Shown one piece after another: positions 5,534 to 13,680 of a DNA stretch of 16,171 nt (the stretch's first letter is position 1; every line of letters starts with the position of its first letter). The position numbers were made by a program, and so were the translations under genes. Source of the stretch: Anaerolineae bacterium (GTDB lineage Bacteria > Chloroflexota > Anaerolineae > B4-G1 > SLSP01); assembly GCA_016928755.1 (NCBI GenBank), contig JAFGKB010000022.1:1-16171 (forward strand), read 5' to 3'. Under the pieces are notes generated by a model that made no database searches, was not told the DNA's origin, and was given only the letters and a program-made list of their open reading frames with translations.

Positions 5534-8500
5534 TTACTTCACCAATGCCCTAAAATCCGCGTTCTCACGAAGAGCATCAAAATCACTGTCTTGCTGTGCC
5601 ATCACCCGGTAGCGGGGCTTGTGCTCAATGGCCTGTTTTAACCAGTTACAGGCTATTTCTGCATCTCCTTTAAGTGCAGCCGCACACGCTGCATTATAGT
5701 AAGGCGTTGCATACTCCGGCATAATCTCAACGGCTCTCTGGTACTCTTCCAACGCTTGGTCATAATCCCCTAATTTCACGTGGACCAATCCCCGGTTGTT
5801 ATAAACTGTGGCATACTCAGCATCATAAGCTAATGCCTGTCCGTAGTCCTCAAGCGCGCGCATATACTGCTGTAAGCGCATATGTGCCAGCCCTCGGTAA
5901 TTATAAGCTGTTGCATATTCTGGATCTAGTTTAATGGCTTCTGTATAATCCTCTATTGCTCGCTCATATTCTTGCATCCGGGCATAAGTGATTCCCCGGT
6001 TAAGGTATGCGGCGGCATAGGTGGGGTCCAGAGTGATAGCTTTATCGTAATCCTGAATCGCTTCGGCGTAAGCCTTCAGGTTATAATGGGCACTGCCGCG
6101 ATTATTATAAGTAGTAGCTTCGTCAGGGGTTAATTCCAGTGCTTTTGTATAATCCTCAATTGCCTGGACATAGTCTCGTAGATGGGCATAAGCTAGTCCC
6201 CGGTTATTATAGGCCGAGGCATAACTTGGCATAATCTCCACAGCCCGTGTATAATCCTCAATTGCCTGATTATATTTCTTTAACTGCGCATACGTAAGGC
6301 CCCGATTATTATAAGCCACCGTATATTGGGGATTACGCTCAATAGCCTTGCTATATTCTTCCAGTGCTTTCGCATATTCCCCCATATCAAAGTAAGCATT
6401 GGCCCGGTTGTTATAAGCTACAGCATAAGCCGGGTTAGGGGCCATATCCCGCGTATACTGATCCAGTGCTTTCTCTACCTCATCCCAATCCTCATATAAG
6501 TCTAAAGATGGGATGCCGGTTTCTTGAGTCCCTGGTGCTGGGGTTTGTATTGTTGGTTGCGGTGTGTCCGGTTGCCCTTCGGCTGTCGGCTGTCTTCTCG
6601 CTGCTGTAATAGGTTGGGTGGCAGCCATCATCTGCATCTCTGTAGTTAACATACCTCGTGGTGCTACCGCCTGCTCCCCTTCTGTGGCTAGGTCTGTCGG
6701 TATTTTTTCTTCCGTGTCTCCGGCCTCTTGTGTTAGCGGTTCCTGTACCCCTACCGGTTCTTCTCTCTGGTCTTGGGCCGGTTGCTCTTGGATTGAGGGA
6801 ATAATGGGCTGTGTTGGGTCGCTAGGTGAAACCTTCTCTTCCGCCTCTGCCGGGATAACATGCGCCTCTAATTCCTGGGGGAACGGTTGCACTGGCTCTG
6901 TTATTTCGGAGACCCCTAGTTGTAGTTCTGCGATGGTGCGGATGGTTTGGATCTCTCCCCAGGCTTCGTGACTCAAATCCTCGCGTTGCGTTATTCGTTC
7001 ACAGCACTCTAAGAGCGATTGCCAATCCTGACTCTCTATCGCCTCCCAAGCTTTTGTGAGCACTGTTGCCCATTCTGCTACAGTCTTGGGTTCAGATTGC
7101 TCTCTTGCAGCTTGTTGCCATACCCGCGTTATCTCCCCGGCTAACGGGTAATATTGGTGCAGGGCTAACAGAAAAGACTCTATGCCGTCATATTCAACTT
7201 TGGCATCTTTAAGCATTAGACCGTGGTATAGGGCCTCTAGCTTTAATTGCCGCCATACAGGGTCGCGGTAGGGTGTTTCTGTGTTAATTTTCTTGAGTTG
7301 GTGTTGGTAATATGCCCGTAATTTGGTATGGGCGACTTCTAATTCCTCCCGGCGTCTCTCGTGAGCAAAATTGATAATTTGGTTGCGTATCTCTGGATGG
7401 TAGCACCAATACCCGGTGTATTCATCTACCAGGGGGGTTTTTATAAGCCAGTCAAAGCGTTCACGCGATTCCTTCCCATTGAACAGTGCCGTTATTACGC
7501 TGAGATTGACGCGCCGGGCGGCGGCACTATGGAGCACCGTCTTGCGTTGTTGGTCATTTTCAAGCCACTTAAGATACCGGTCCACAGCTCCTAGGGCGAG
7601 ATCCCCGGCGTCGCCATTTGTGGCACTGGCCAACATAGCGACCAGGGCTGGCAATCCTTTTGAAAAACTCCAAACATCCTGGTTCCGTGCTTTATCGGTG
7701 ATTCCTTTAATCTTTAAATACTCTTGGGTCACCCGCTCACTAAAAGGCGTTAACTCAAAGGCCGCTATCAGTGGCCGTAAGGGTAACCAGGATATATCCA
7801 ATGCTTCTTGTGCAGCAATCGCAATCCATAGATTGGTTGTTAGTTCGCCTTGTAATAGGATTTGTCTTAACCAGTCATTTAAGTGGAGGCCGATATATTC
7901 CCAATCATCAAAACATAACAGTATAAGCCGTTGTGTAGACCATGAGTTAAGCTCTTTAACAAAGAAATGACTTAGTGTTTTGACTGGCCGCTTAATCAAC
8001 GCTACTTTATCTGGATCACTGAATTTTTTGACCAGATACGCTGTCCAGGCTTTGGACTGGCTCTCTTCCGAGTGGTTATTTCCTTCCAGCATATCGAAGA
8101 CGCCACTTGGAGTGTCTGGGTCCTTGGTTATTGCCTGCATACAGGCGGCATATTGGGCATAATATGTGTCAAATTCGGTAAGGGGTGTGCCGGCCTTCGT
8201 CATCTGCCGGCTGATATGGACCATAATCTGCAGGAGCGTCTGTTCTTGTATCGCCGTTGCTTGCTCGAAATTAACCCAGGTCGTTAGCGCACCATGTTCT
8301 TTTGCGATGGTGCAAAAACGCCTCATCAGGGTGCTCTTCCCTATACCATCAGGTCCATAAAGCCCAAATACCACGTTCTGAGGAACCTGGTAGACAAAAT
8401 TAAGCCGGAATCGTTCGTATTCGTATTCCCGGTCCACAAAATGGGCGTTCCCCCGTTGTTGGAGTAGCTTATGCCATGTTAAGAGTTTTTTATCACTCAT
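5534..8500 (-). CDS. STAND-like P-loop NTPase with C-terminal TPR array
   Basis: A 988-aa cytoplasmic protein with no signal or membrane segment. N-terminal NTPase: 'FVDREYEYERF' at 21-31, Walker A GPDGIGKST (49-57), and a Walker B-like strand LLCFDDWE (194-201). A helical/winged-helix-like region follows to ~400, then helices to ~530. A Pro/Gln/Glu/Thr-rich linker spans ~530-665. Eight 34-residue TPRs (691-962) show the consensus 'AYNNRG..Y...Y..AI.DY..A', closed by 'DSDFDALRENADFRALV', a common tail after TPRs. The 'F.DRE' entry and Walker A resemble STAND/AAA_16 ATPases, where the repeats sense a ligand or partner and the NTPase switches state. No effector domain (TIR, nuclease, protease) is visible, so output must come through a partner. 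The start at 8500 has only a weak GAGA-like ribosome site, 19 bp after the preceding gene, suggesting translation within the operon. Confidence 0.82.
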   Translation of the reverse strand: MSDKKLLTWHKLLQQRGNAHFVDREYEYERFRLNFVYQVPQNVVFGLYGPDGIGKSTLMRRFCTIAKEHGALTTWVNFEQATAIQEQTLLQIMVHISRQMTKAGTPLTEFDTYYAQYAACMQAITKDPDTPSGVFDMLEGNNHSEESQSKAWTAYLVKKFSDPDKVALIKRPVKTLSHFFVKELNSWSTQRLILLCFDDWEYIGLHLNDWLRQILLQGELTTNLWIAIAAQEALDISWLPLRPLIAAFELTPFSERVTQEYLKIKGITDKARNQDVWSFSKGLPALVAMLASATNGDAGDLALGAVDRYLKWLENDQQRKTVLHSAAARRVNLSVITALFNGKESRERFDWLIKTPLVDEYTGYWCYHPEIRNQIINFAHERRREELEVAHTKLRAYYQHQLKKINTETPYRDPVWRQLKLEALYHGLMLKDAKVEYDGIESFLLALHQYYPLAGEITRVWQQAAREQSEPKTVAEWATVLTKAWEAIESQDWQSLLECCERITQREDLSHEAWGEIQTIRTIAELQLGVSEITEPVQPFPQELEAHVIPAEAEEKVSPSDPTQPIIPSIQEQPAQDQREEPVGVQEPLTQEAGDTEEKIPTDLATEGEQAVAPRGMLTTEMQMMAATQPITAARRQPTAEGQPDTPQPTIQTPAPGTQETGIPSLDLYEDWDEVEKALDQYTRDMAPNPAYAVAYNNRANAYFDMGEYAKALEEYSKAIERNPQYTVAYNNRGLTYAQLKKYNQAIEDYTRAVEIMPSYASAYNNRGLAYAHLRDYVQAIEDYTKALELTPDEATTYNNRGSAHYNLKAYAEAIQDYDKAITLDPTYAAAYLNRGITYARMQEYERAIEDYTEAIKLDPEYATAYNYRGLAHMRLQQYMRALEDYGQALAYDAEYATVYNNRGLVHVKLGDYDQALEEYQRAVEIMPEYATPYYNAACAAALKGDAEIACNWLKQAIEHKPRYRVMAQQDSDFDALRENADFRALVK
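5609..6430 (-). repeat. 102-bp coding repeats (eight TPR units)
   Basis: The DNA shows a 102-bp period across this stretch, for example recurring 'cggttattataagc'-type blocks on the plus strand. Each period encodes one 34-aa TPR. Units differ at many positions, so they are diverged rather than freshly duplicated. Confidence 0.85.
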
Positions 8501-8519
8501 AATTCTCTTCTGGGGTGGA

Positions 8520-9401
8520 CTATATATCTATCCCAAAGACTCCCCGGATAATATTGCCAATGACAAAGGATAAGGCTGCCACCCCTAAGCTGATGCCGGC
8601 CATTTCAAAGAATCGTTTTTTAAACTCTAAATCTTTGGCCACCGCAATATAGAAGTTAAAGAGCGCGATAACCAGAATGGCATTAAGAATTGTAAACCCC
8701 AGGCATACCAGGTAGTTGCTGAATATGAGATAGGGTAAGATCAACACTATAACTGTGAAGATATAGGCCAGCCCGGTATAGACCGCCGATTTTATGGGAT
8801 CCAGGTCTTCCTCACCGGATTTTGTGGATAGATACTCTGAGGCCGCCATTGAGAACGAGGCCGAGATACCCGTTATCAATCCTGCCAAGGCGATAATGTT
8901 GGTGTTCTGGAATGCGAAGGTCAGCCCGGCCAATGCGCCGGTTAGCTCCACCAGGGCATCGTTAAGCCCTAATACCACTGAACCGGCATATTTAAGCCCT
9001 TCCTCGTCCAGCATACCCAGCAGAAGTTGCTCATGTTCTTCTTCATCCTCTAAAATTTTCTCGATCTCGGGGATAGATTCCCGTATCTTCGTATAGGCTG
9101 CCTGTGCATCCTCTTCCCCGCGTTCCATAAGCTTAATTCCAAAAGTCAGCCCTAGAATGCGTGACAGCCAGTAGAAAAAGGTAATCTTTAAGTTATTGGG
9201 AGAGACATCTTCACCCGAATATCTTTTAAGTGTCTGGTAATGACCTTGTTCATCATTGGCAATCTTATAGATAACCTCGCGGTTGTGCGGGTCCTTGATC
9301 TTTGTGGCTAGTTTTTTATAGGTCTCATAACCTGTTAGTTCTTCTCTTTGCATAGCCAAGACTTGAGCCTTGGTCTCTGCATTAATTTCTGTGGTTGGCA
9401 T
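8520..9401 (-). CDS. rubrerythrin-like ferritin domain fused to VIT1/CCC1 transporter (MbfA type)
   Basis: A 293-aa membrane protein in two parts. Residues ~10-130 form a ferritin-like di-iron domain with Glu20/Glu21, an ExxH at 51-54 (EQGH), Glu93/Glu96, and a second ExxH at 120-123. Residues ~137-293 are a VIT1/CCC1-type transporter with about five hydrophobic helices, starting 'GSVVLGLNDALVELTG'. In described relatives (MbfA) the cytosolic domain senses or oxidises iron and the membrane part exports iron or manganese. The same role is inferred here: metal detoxification at the inner membrane. AAAGGAA (complement of 9411-9417) lies inside the end of the preceding gene, 9 nt before the ATG, and the genes are 6 bp apart, so they are co-transcribed. 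Its placement between a glycosyltransferase and a TPR ATPase is unusual. Confidence 0.87.
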   Translation of the reverse strand: MPTTEINAETKAQVLAMQREELTGYETYKKLATKIKDPHNREVIYKIANDEQGHYQTLKRYSGEDVSPNNLKITFFYWLSRILGLTFGIKLMERGEEDAQAAYTKIRESIPEIEKILEDEEEHEQLLLGMLDEEGLKYAGSVVLGLNDALVELTGALAGLTFAFQNTNIIALAGLITGISASFSMAASEYLSTKSGEEDLDPIKSAVYTGLAYIFTVIVLILPYLIFSNYLVCLGFTILNAILVIALFNFYIAVAKDLEFKKRFFEMAGISLGVAALSFVIGNIIRGVFGIDI

Positions 9402-9407
9402 AAGTAG

Positions 9408-10847
9408 TTATTCCTTTCGTACCTTATTTTTTACAATAGTTGAGGGTTTCAGTATGCCATAAACTAATATAGATAATAGCATAGTTAAGCCTACGGATAT
9501 CCATGTGAACGCCGGCACTCTCTTGATTCTATCCCAGGTAACTTTGGCTTCTGAAGGTTGCTTTCTATAAAGCTCTTCATTGAGTAAGTCGTTAATAAGT
9601 GTCAGTTGCTTGGTGAGAAAGTCGCGTACTTCCTCCGAGGGGAATTGTTCTATAACTTGGGGAAGTCGCTCCCGGCGTTGTTTCTCCTTTACGGGTTGCT
9701 GATTATTTAATAGCTTGGTATAGGCTTGTATCGTCAACTCCTGGACATTAGCCCAGTCAAGCGTTGCCACTCTATCCCTTGCCCGCTGCCCCATAGCCTC
9801 ATATTCCTCTTGGGATAAGTTACATATCTGCTCTACGTGCCAGGCAAATGATTCTGGGGGAGCATCCTGTGGCAGACGATAACCCACGCTCTCATCGACT
9901 AACTCGTCAATTGTCTCATTGGATAGCCCTACAACCGGCGTTCCGGAACCTAATGCCTCAATAATAACTAAACTCTGCACTTCCATTTTGGATGCAGATA
10001 CAAATACATGGGTCTTTGCGAGATAGTCGGGAATTTCCTCGTGGGGTATCTGTCCCGTGTAAATGATGTTGTCCAACCGGTTCTCTTGCGCGAATACTTC
10101 AAGTTGTCGCTTATAACCGTCGGTTAGCGGTTCGCCGATGAACCGGAGTTGGTAGCAGTCAGGAAGATGGCGCAACATCTTTAACAGGTAAAGCTGGTTC
10201 TTACGGCTGGTAAGGAATCCGATAAATGTAAGTGTCTTCTTTGTCTCGGAAAGGTTGGCGAAGGGATATGCCTCGTACTTCGCTAGATCTCTACCGTTAT
10301 GGATTACGAAGAGTTGTCCCTCATAACCAAAGTCCCGGATGTCCTTAATAGCAGATTCATTTAAAGCCACAATAGCATCGCAATTGTCGTAAAAATCTGT
10401 GATAAAGGGTTGGATAATGGATTCCGTCAGGGAACTGCTGAGAATCTTACTTACATCGTCTGCCCCAAACTTGAGCAGTTTAGTGGGGAGTATGTGGGCT
10501 GTGTGTACAAAGGGCACATTGTGCATTTTGGCCCATATCTGCCCTATCAGTCCTAACAATGCTGGATCATGGGCATGGATAATATCCGGCTGGAAATCAC
10601 CCAGGAAATCGAAGAGCTGTTTTACATTCCGTCGTGAGAGACTCGGGATTGATACGCCATTGTCTACAACTGCACGAATCCCAAAAACTTTCAGTCCGTC
10701 AGCTTCGCTATAGAGTTCAGTCTTCTCGCCAGGGCAAACAAGGATAACGTCGTGTTCCTTGTTGAAATAGTGAGCGATTTCATGTGCTACCCGTCCTGCA
10801 CCGCCACCCTGTCCCTTTTCAAACAGAGAGATGAAAACAATTTTCAT
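9408..10847 (-). CDS. GT4-family glycosyltransferase with C-terminal membrane anchor
   Basis: A 479-aa GT-B fold enzyme expected to move a sugar from a nucleotide donor to a lipid or glycan acceptor at the cytoplasmic membrane face. Seen: the N-terminal Gly-rich loop GGGAGRV (14-20), 'DIIHAHD' (88-94), 'IGFLTSRKNQ' (209-218) at the start of the second Rossmann lobe, and the EX7E motif Glu289...Glu297 ('EVQSLVIIE') of retaining GT4 enzymes. Beyond the usual ~380-aa fold is a charged helical tail (~385-440), one hydrophobic helix (447-467) and a basic end (KNKVRKE), which would tether the enzyme to the membrane. AAGGAG is placed 5 nt before the ATG, and a separate promoter lies in the 98-bp gap upstream. 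The acceptor is not deducible; diacylglycerol or polyprenyl lipids are candidates. Confidence 0.85.
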   Translation of the reverse strand: MKIVFISLFEKGQGGGAGRVAHEIAHYFNKEHDVILVCPGEKTELYSEADGLKVFGIRAVVDNGVSIPSLSRRNVKQLFDFLGDFQPDIIHAHDPALLGLIGQIWAKMHNVPFVHTAHILPTKLLKFGADDVSKILSSSLTESIIQPFITDFYDNCDAIVALNESAIKDIRDFGYEGQLFVIHNGRDLAKYEAYPFANLSETKKTLTFIGFLTSRKNQLYLLKMLRHLPDCYQLRFIGEPLTDGYKRQLEVFAQENRLDNIIYTGQIPHEEIPDYLAKTHVFVSASKMEVQSLVIIEALGSGTPVVGLSNETIDELVDESVGYRLPQDAPPESFAWHVEQICNLSQEEYEAMGQRARDRVATLDWANVQELTIQAYTKLLNNQQPVKEKQRRERLPQVIEQFPSEEVRDFLTKQLTLINDLLNEELYRKQPSEAKVTWDRIKRVPAFTWISVGLTMLLSILVYGILKPSTIVKNKVRKE

Positions 10848-10898
10848 TTTTCTCCTTAATGATAAAATAGCTTATGGTATCTTTTGTAATCGGCCTCT

Positions 10899-10927
10899 AT
10901 TGTAGTACCTCTTAATAAACTTGTAAA
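10899..10927 (-). promoter_or_regulatory. internal sigma-70-type promoter before the glycosyltransferase gene
   Basis: On the minus strand TTTACA (complement of 10922-10927) and TACAAT (complement of 10899-10904) are exactly 17 bp apart, each 5 of 6 to consensus. It lies in the only sizeable gap (98 bp) of the minus-strand cluster, so glycosyltransferase, rubrerythrin-VIT1 and TPR-ATPase genes can be expressed apart from the two genes upstream. The 5' leader would be about 43 nt. Confidence 0.68.
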
Positions 10928-10945
10928 TATAACCTCTTGAGCCAT

Positions 10946-12514
10946 TCATTCCCCTAGTCCGCTAAAATACTCTTGCACATACTGTCGCAATACCGGTGGG
11001 TAGCTGCTGCGGCTTAAATCTGCCTCCGCCGCATCCAGGTAAGTGCCATAAACCTCCTGGTAAGCAATCCGGCTTTGGTTCCTTTCCCCAATTTTGGGTA
11101 CTGGTTGCCCTTCTTGCTCTGGGCGTGGTATCGTAATCTCACTCCCCCGTTCGGTCAGTCTGTTACTTTCGCCTGCGCCATAAGGGGCACTACTGCCGCT
11201 GTCCTCACTATGTTGGCTTGCGCTTTGTCCTGCTCCTCCACCGTTGCCGCTTTGTCCTGTCCCCGGTTGTGTTCCGTGGCCGTCATTTCCCTGTGAGCCA
11301 GTCTGTGCATTGCCCTGCTGTTGAGTTGTATGCTCACCGGCTGTCGCGCTTCTCCCCGTAGTTGCTTGCCCCAGTTGGGATTGGGCATTTTGTAACTGTG
11401 ACTGTGCATGTGCCATAGCTTGGTTGGGAGCGTTGGCTTCCGCTATACCTTCCAGCATATTTGCCGCTTCCTCTACGGCCTTTTTCCCACCAGTGGCATC
11501 TCCCGTATAAGTCTCTTGTGCGATCTGCCGGAATTGTTCTGCTAACTCCGGGTTGGTGCTTTGTAGGTTGTCGGCTATCGCATTAAACGCATCCGCCAGG
11601 GCTAACGTCTCTTCCTGCGTTAACGGTATTCCCTGGTCATCCACAAGCCCCCGCAAATATGCGGCGGCTAATTCCAAGTCTCCTGTCTGTAATGCTTTTG
11701 AGAGGGGTGCCACGATAGCTGCTGTAGACAATGGGGCGGCTTCCGATAACTGCTGCACTTGTTGTGTGGCTTCCGGTTGCTGCAACGCCATCAATGCCGC
11801 ATGAGTATCCAGGAGTAGCTGCTGTTTTTGTTCCAGCGACATTGCCGGGTCCCCTAATCCGGCTAAAGCTTCATTAAGGAGTGCCTGGAGTTGCTCTTGT
11901 TGGTCCTCTGTCAACGCTGTATTTTCATTAAGCATTTGCTTGGTCTGCTCCAACTGTGCAATAGCTTCGGCTGTCGCTTCTTCCTCGATTTTACGTTGTG
12001 CTAGGATAGCTTCTTGGGGATTGGGGAGCCAGAGTGCCGGCATAAGCAATAATCCGGTAATCGCGATAATGATTACAATAGCACGCGCCGGGTAAGGTTT
12101 AAAGACTGTGTTGGCATCCACTGCACGCACCCACGTCAATGTCTCATGATATAAGTGCCGGGCCATCTGGGGCGAGGTCTTGATATTGCCAGATGTTAAC
12201 TCCCATGCTGTGGTCAGGCGGTCCGCCAGGTTCAGCCCTAAATCCAGGCGACGCAATTGTTTCTCTATAGGTCGGGGCCATACCCAACCTATAATAACAC
12301 TGAGTACTGTATTGAGGACAACGCTTATCCCAAGCATTCGTAGTATGGTTGTGCGGTTCCATAAAGGCGTTACACGGCTGAGCAGCGCTGCACATAGCCC
12401 TATAACCAGTGTGCCGGCTATTGTCCAGCCTGCGGTTTGTACTACATCATACCATCTCAGGCTGGTGTTTAGACGTTTCTGTTCGTAGTTTACTTGTTTT
12501 ACTAAATCTTCCAT
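10946..12514 (-). CDS. DUF4175-like membrane protein with long coiled-coil and Gly/Gln-rich region
   Basis: A 522-aa protein of unknown function. Two membrane helices (~28-46, ~57-79) are followed by 'RRLDLGLNLADRLTTAWEL' (88-106), a pattern like the DUF4175 family, and a third helix (~145-163). Then come a long Glu/Gln/Ala-rich helical region (~165-290), more helices to ~360, and a low-complexity Gly/Ser/Gln/Thr/Asn region (~365-450). The conserved-looking end 'YQEVYGTYLDAAEADLSRSS' to 'YVQEYFSGLGE' (485-521) has the look of a tail recurring in such proteins. It starts 4 bp after the permease stop with no clear ribosome site, so translation is probably coupled. In other genomes related proteins sit with MoxR ATPase and DUF58 genes, but neither is within this window. 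The family assignment is by pattern only. Confidence 0.72.
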   Translation of the reverse strand: MEDLVKQVNYEQKRLNTSLRWYDVVQTAGWTIAGTLVIGLCAALLSRVTPLWNRTTILRMLGISVVLNTVLSVIIGWVWPRPIEKQLRRLDLGLNLADRLTTAWELTSGNIKTSPQMARHLYHETLTWVRAVDANTVFKPYPARAIVIIIAITGLLLMPALWLPNPQEAILAQRKIEEEATAEAIAQLEQTKQMLNENTALTEDQQEQLQALLNEALAGLGDPAMSLEQKQQLLLDTHAALMALQQPEATQQVQQLSEAAPLSTAAIVAPLSKALQTGDLELAAAYLRGLVDDQGIPLTQEETLALADAFNAIADNLQSTNPELAEQFRQIAQETYTGDATGGKKAVEEAANMLEGIAEANAPNQAMAHAQSQLQNAQSQLGQATTGRSATAGEHTTQQQGNAQTGSQGNDGHGTQPGTGQSGNGGGAGQSASQHSEDSGSSAPYGAGESNRLTERGSEITIPRPEQEGQPVPKIGERNQSRIAYQEVYGTYLDAAEADLSRSSYPPVLRQYVQEYFSGLGE

Positions 12515-12518
12515 AAAT

Positions 12519-13442
12519 TTATGGTTCTGGGCGTTTTAAATGCCGGATAGTCGCCCTTGTCAATAAGAATGCAACCAATAAGGCCAATGCAGTATAGACA
12601 ATCCAAGGGGAAGGTAATGTGATGGTGTGGGCTATGCCGCTGAATCCGCTCGTAGCGGATATTTCCAAAGGTAGCTCTATGAGGCCCAAGGAATTGTACT
12701 CGACCCATAGTGCCTCACTGAAGATACCGGTTGTAATCGGGTGCAATATAATAAGGATTGTCCAGCCATATTGAATCATAGCCTCTACCCACAACGGCAC
12801 GGCAGCATGGTCTTTATATTGCCAACTGTCGGCGAAGGAGGCCAGACTTATAAGCCCTATACCGATAAGGATAGTTGTCACTAACGCCATACCGTAGTAG
12901 ACTAACACTGAGGTAAGCGTGCGTTTCAGCCGTGACGATAGGAAAATCGCCTTGGCTATATTGACCAACAGCGCGGTCAAAATAACCAGAAATGTAATCA
13001 CCAACTCGATGATGGTCACTCCCCCTAACCAATAACCGGCAAGTAGCATTGGGAGAGGGGCCAATATATACAGTGCCCCGGTTATCAAGGCATTGCCCAT
13101 CTTCCCCATCACCAGGGAGTGCACCGGCAAAGTCGTAGTTCGTAGAATGTCCAGGGTACGGCGTTCTCGCTCGCTGGAAATACTGCCTAGCGCGCTGATA
13201 GGAGCTAATAGCCAGGCCGTTATCAATAAGACCGCTGCCGAGAACCAATAGAGCACCCGGCCCGCTGTAAACAGGTCATTTAAAGATAGCATTCCATCTA
13301 GTGAAAAAATGCTATTACCTACTATAATAGAATAGAAAAAAATCAGCAGCAATCCAATACCTAGCAAATAAAGACTTATCAGCCAGAAAAAAGTATTCTT
13401 TTTAACACTGCTATGGAGATGGCGAATTAAAATCGGATTCAT
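12519..13442 (-). CDS. ABC-2-type transport permease
   Basis: A 307-aa polytopic membrane protein with about six to seven hydrophobic helices. The hallmark is 'SSERERRTLDILRTTTLPVH' after the second helix: the cytoplasmic 'E(R)...T.(D/E).L..TP' loop of ABC-2 permeases. It would pair with a separate ATPase to export an unknown substrate or act in gliding/ABC-2 complexes. The ATG at 13442 is chosen because GGAGGG (complement of 13447-13452) lies 4 nt upstream; an in-frame ATG at 13502 sits inside the -35 box of the promoter and is excluded. It is the first gene of the minus-strand cluster. No ATP-binding subunit gene is adjacent on either side, which is odd because the pair is normally together. 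Confidence 0.85.
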   Translation of the reverse strand: MNPILIRHLHSSVKKNTFFWLISLYLLGIGLLLIFFYSIIVGNSIFSLDGMLSLNDLFTAGRVLYWFSAAVLLITAWLLAPISALGSISSERERRTLDILRTTTLPVHSLVMGKMGNALITGALYILAPLPMLLAGYWLGGVTIIELVITFLVILTALLVNIAKAIFLSSRLKRTLTSVLVYYGMALVTTILIGIGLISLASFADSWQYKDHAAVPLWVEAMIQYGWTILIILHPITTGIFSEALWVEYNSLGLIELPLEISATSGFSGIAHTITLPSPWIVYTALALLVAFLLTRATIRHLKRPEP

Positions 13443-13473
13443 AAACCCTCCGTATATTGAGGCTCTTATAGGC

Positions 13474-13502
13474 ATTATACTTAGAGCTGACAAAGAGGGC
13501 AA
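13474..13502 (-). promoter_or_regulatory. sigma-70-type promoter for the permease/DUF4175-like operon
   Basis: A perfect -10 TATAAT (complement of 13474-13479) is preceded on the minus strand, after exactly 17 bp, by TTGCCC (complement of 13497-13502). Start of transcription would be near 13467, with a leader of about 25 nt holding GGAGGG. Confidence 0.68.
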
Positions 13503-13545
13503 GTCATTGGAACTTTTTGTACGTCTTTAACGTCTATACTATAGG

Positions 13546-13648
13546 GGACAAGACTATAGAAGTCTCCGTTGGGTGCTTGTCCAGCACAGTTTAATGTTAA
13601 AGGATATATTTTGCCTTTGATAGGCGTAACTTAAGACTTTTGTAGTCT
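13546..13648 (+). promoter_or_regulatory. paired AGACT-N5-AGTCT dyads upstream of the duplicated-domain lipoprotein
   Basis: Two dyads with the same arms and same spacing occur 83 bp apart: AAGACT, ATAGA, AGTCT (13550-13565) and AAGACT, TTTGT, AGTCT (13633-13648). Near the first are CTATACTATAG (13534-13544) and a longer inverted repeat GGACAAG/CTTGTCC (13546-13552 and 13576-13582). The region is A+T rich and otherwise empty. They may be operator sites for a dimeric regulator or RNA hairpins in the 5' leader. I saw no convincing plus-strand -35/-10 pair. Confidence 0.4.
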
Positions 13649-13680
13649 GACTCAGTTTAAAATTTAGGGGGTAAATTACT

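Noticed and set aside
5609..6430. Regular repeats that at first sight could be a CRISPR array.
   Set aside because: The period is 102 bp with no conserved repeat/unique spacer pattern, and it encodes in-frame TPR units.
6564..6971. A 135-codon plus-strand frame rich in Ser, Gly and Cys.
   Set aside because: It is the antisense of the Pro/Gln/Thr-rich linker of the TPR ATPase; its composition is explained by that.
13443..13502. An in-frame ATG at 13502 that would lengthen the ABC-2 permease by 20 residues.
   Set aside because: It falls within the -35 box and upstream of the predicted transcript start, while GGAGGG serves the ATG at 13442.
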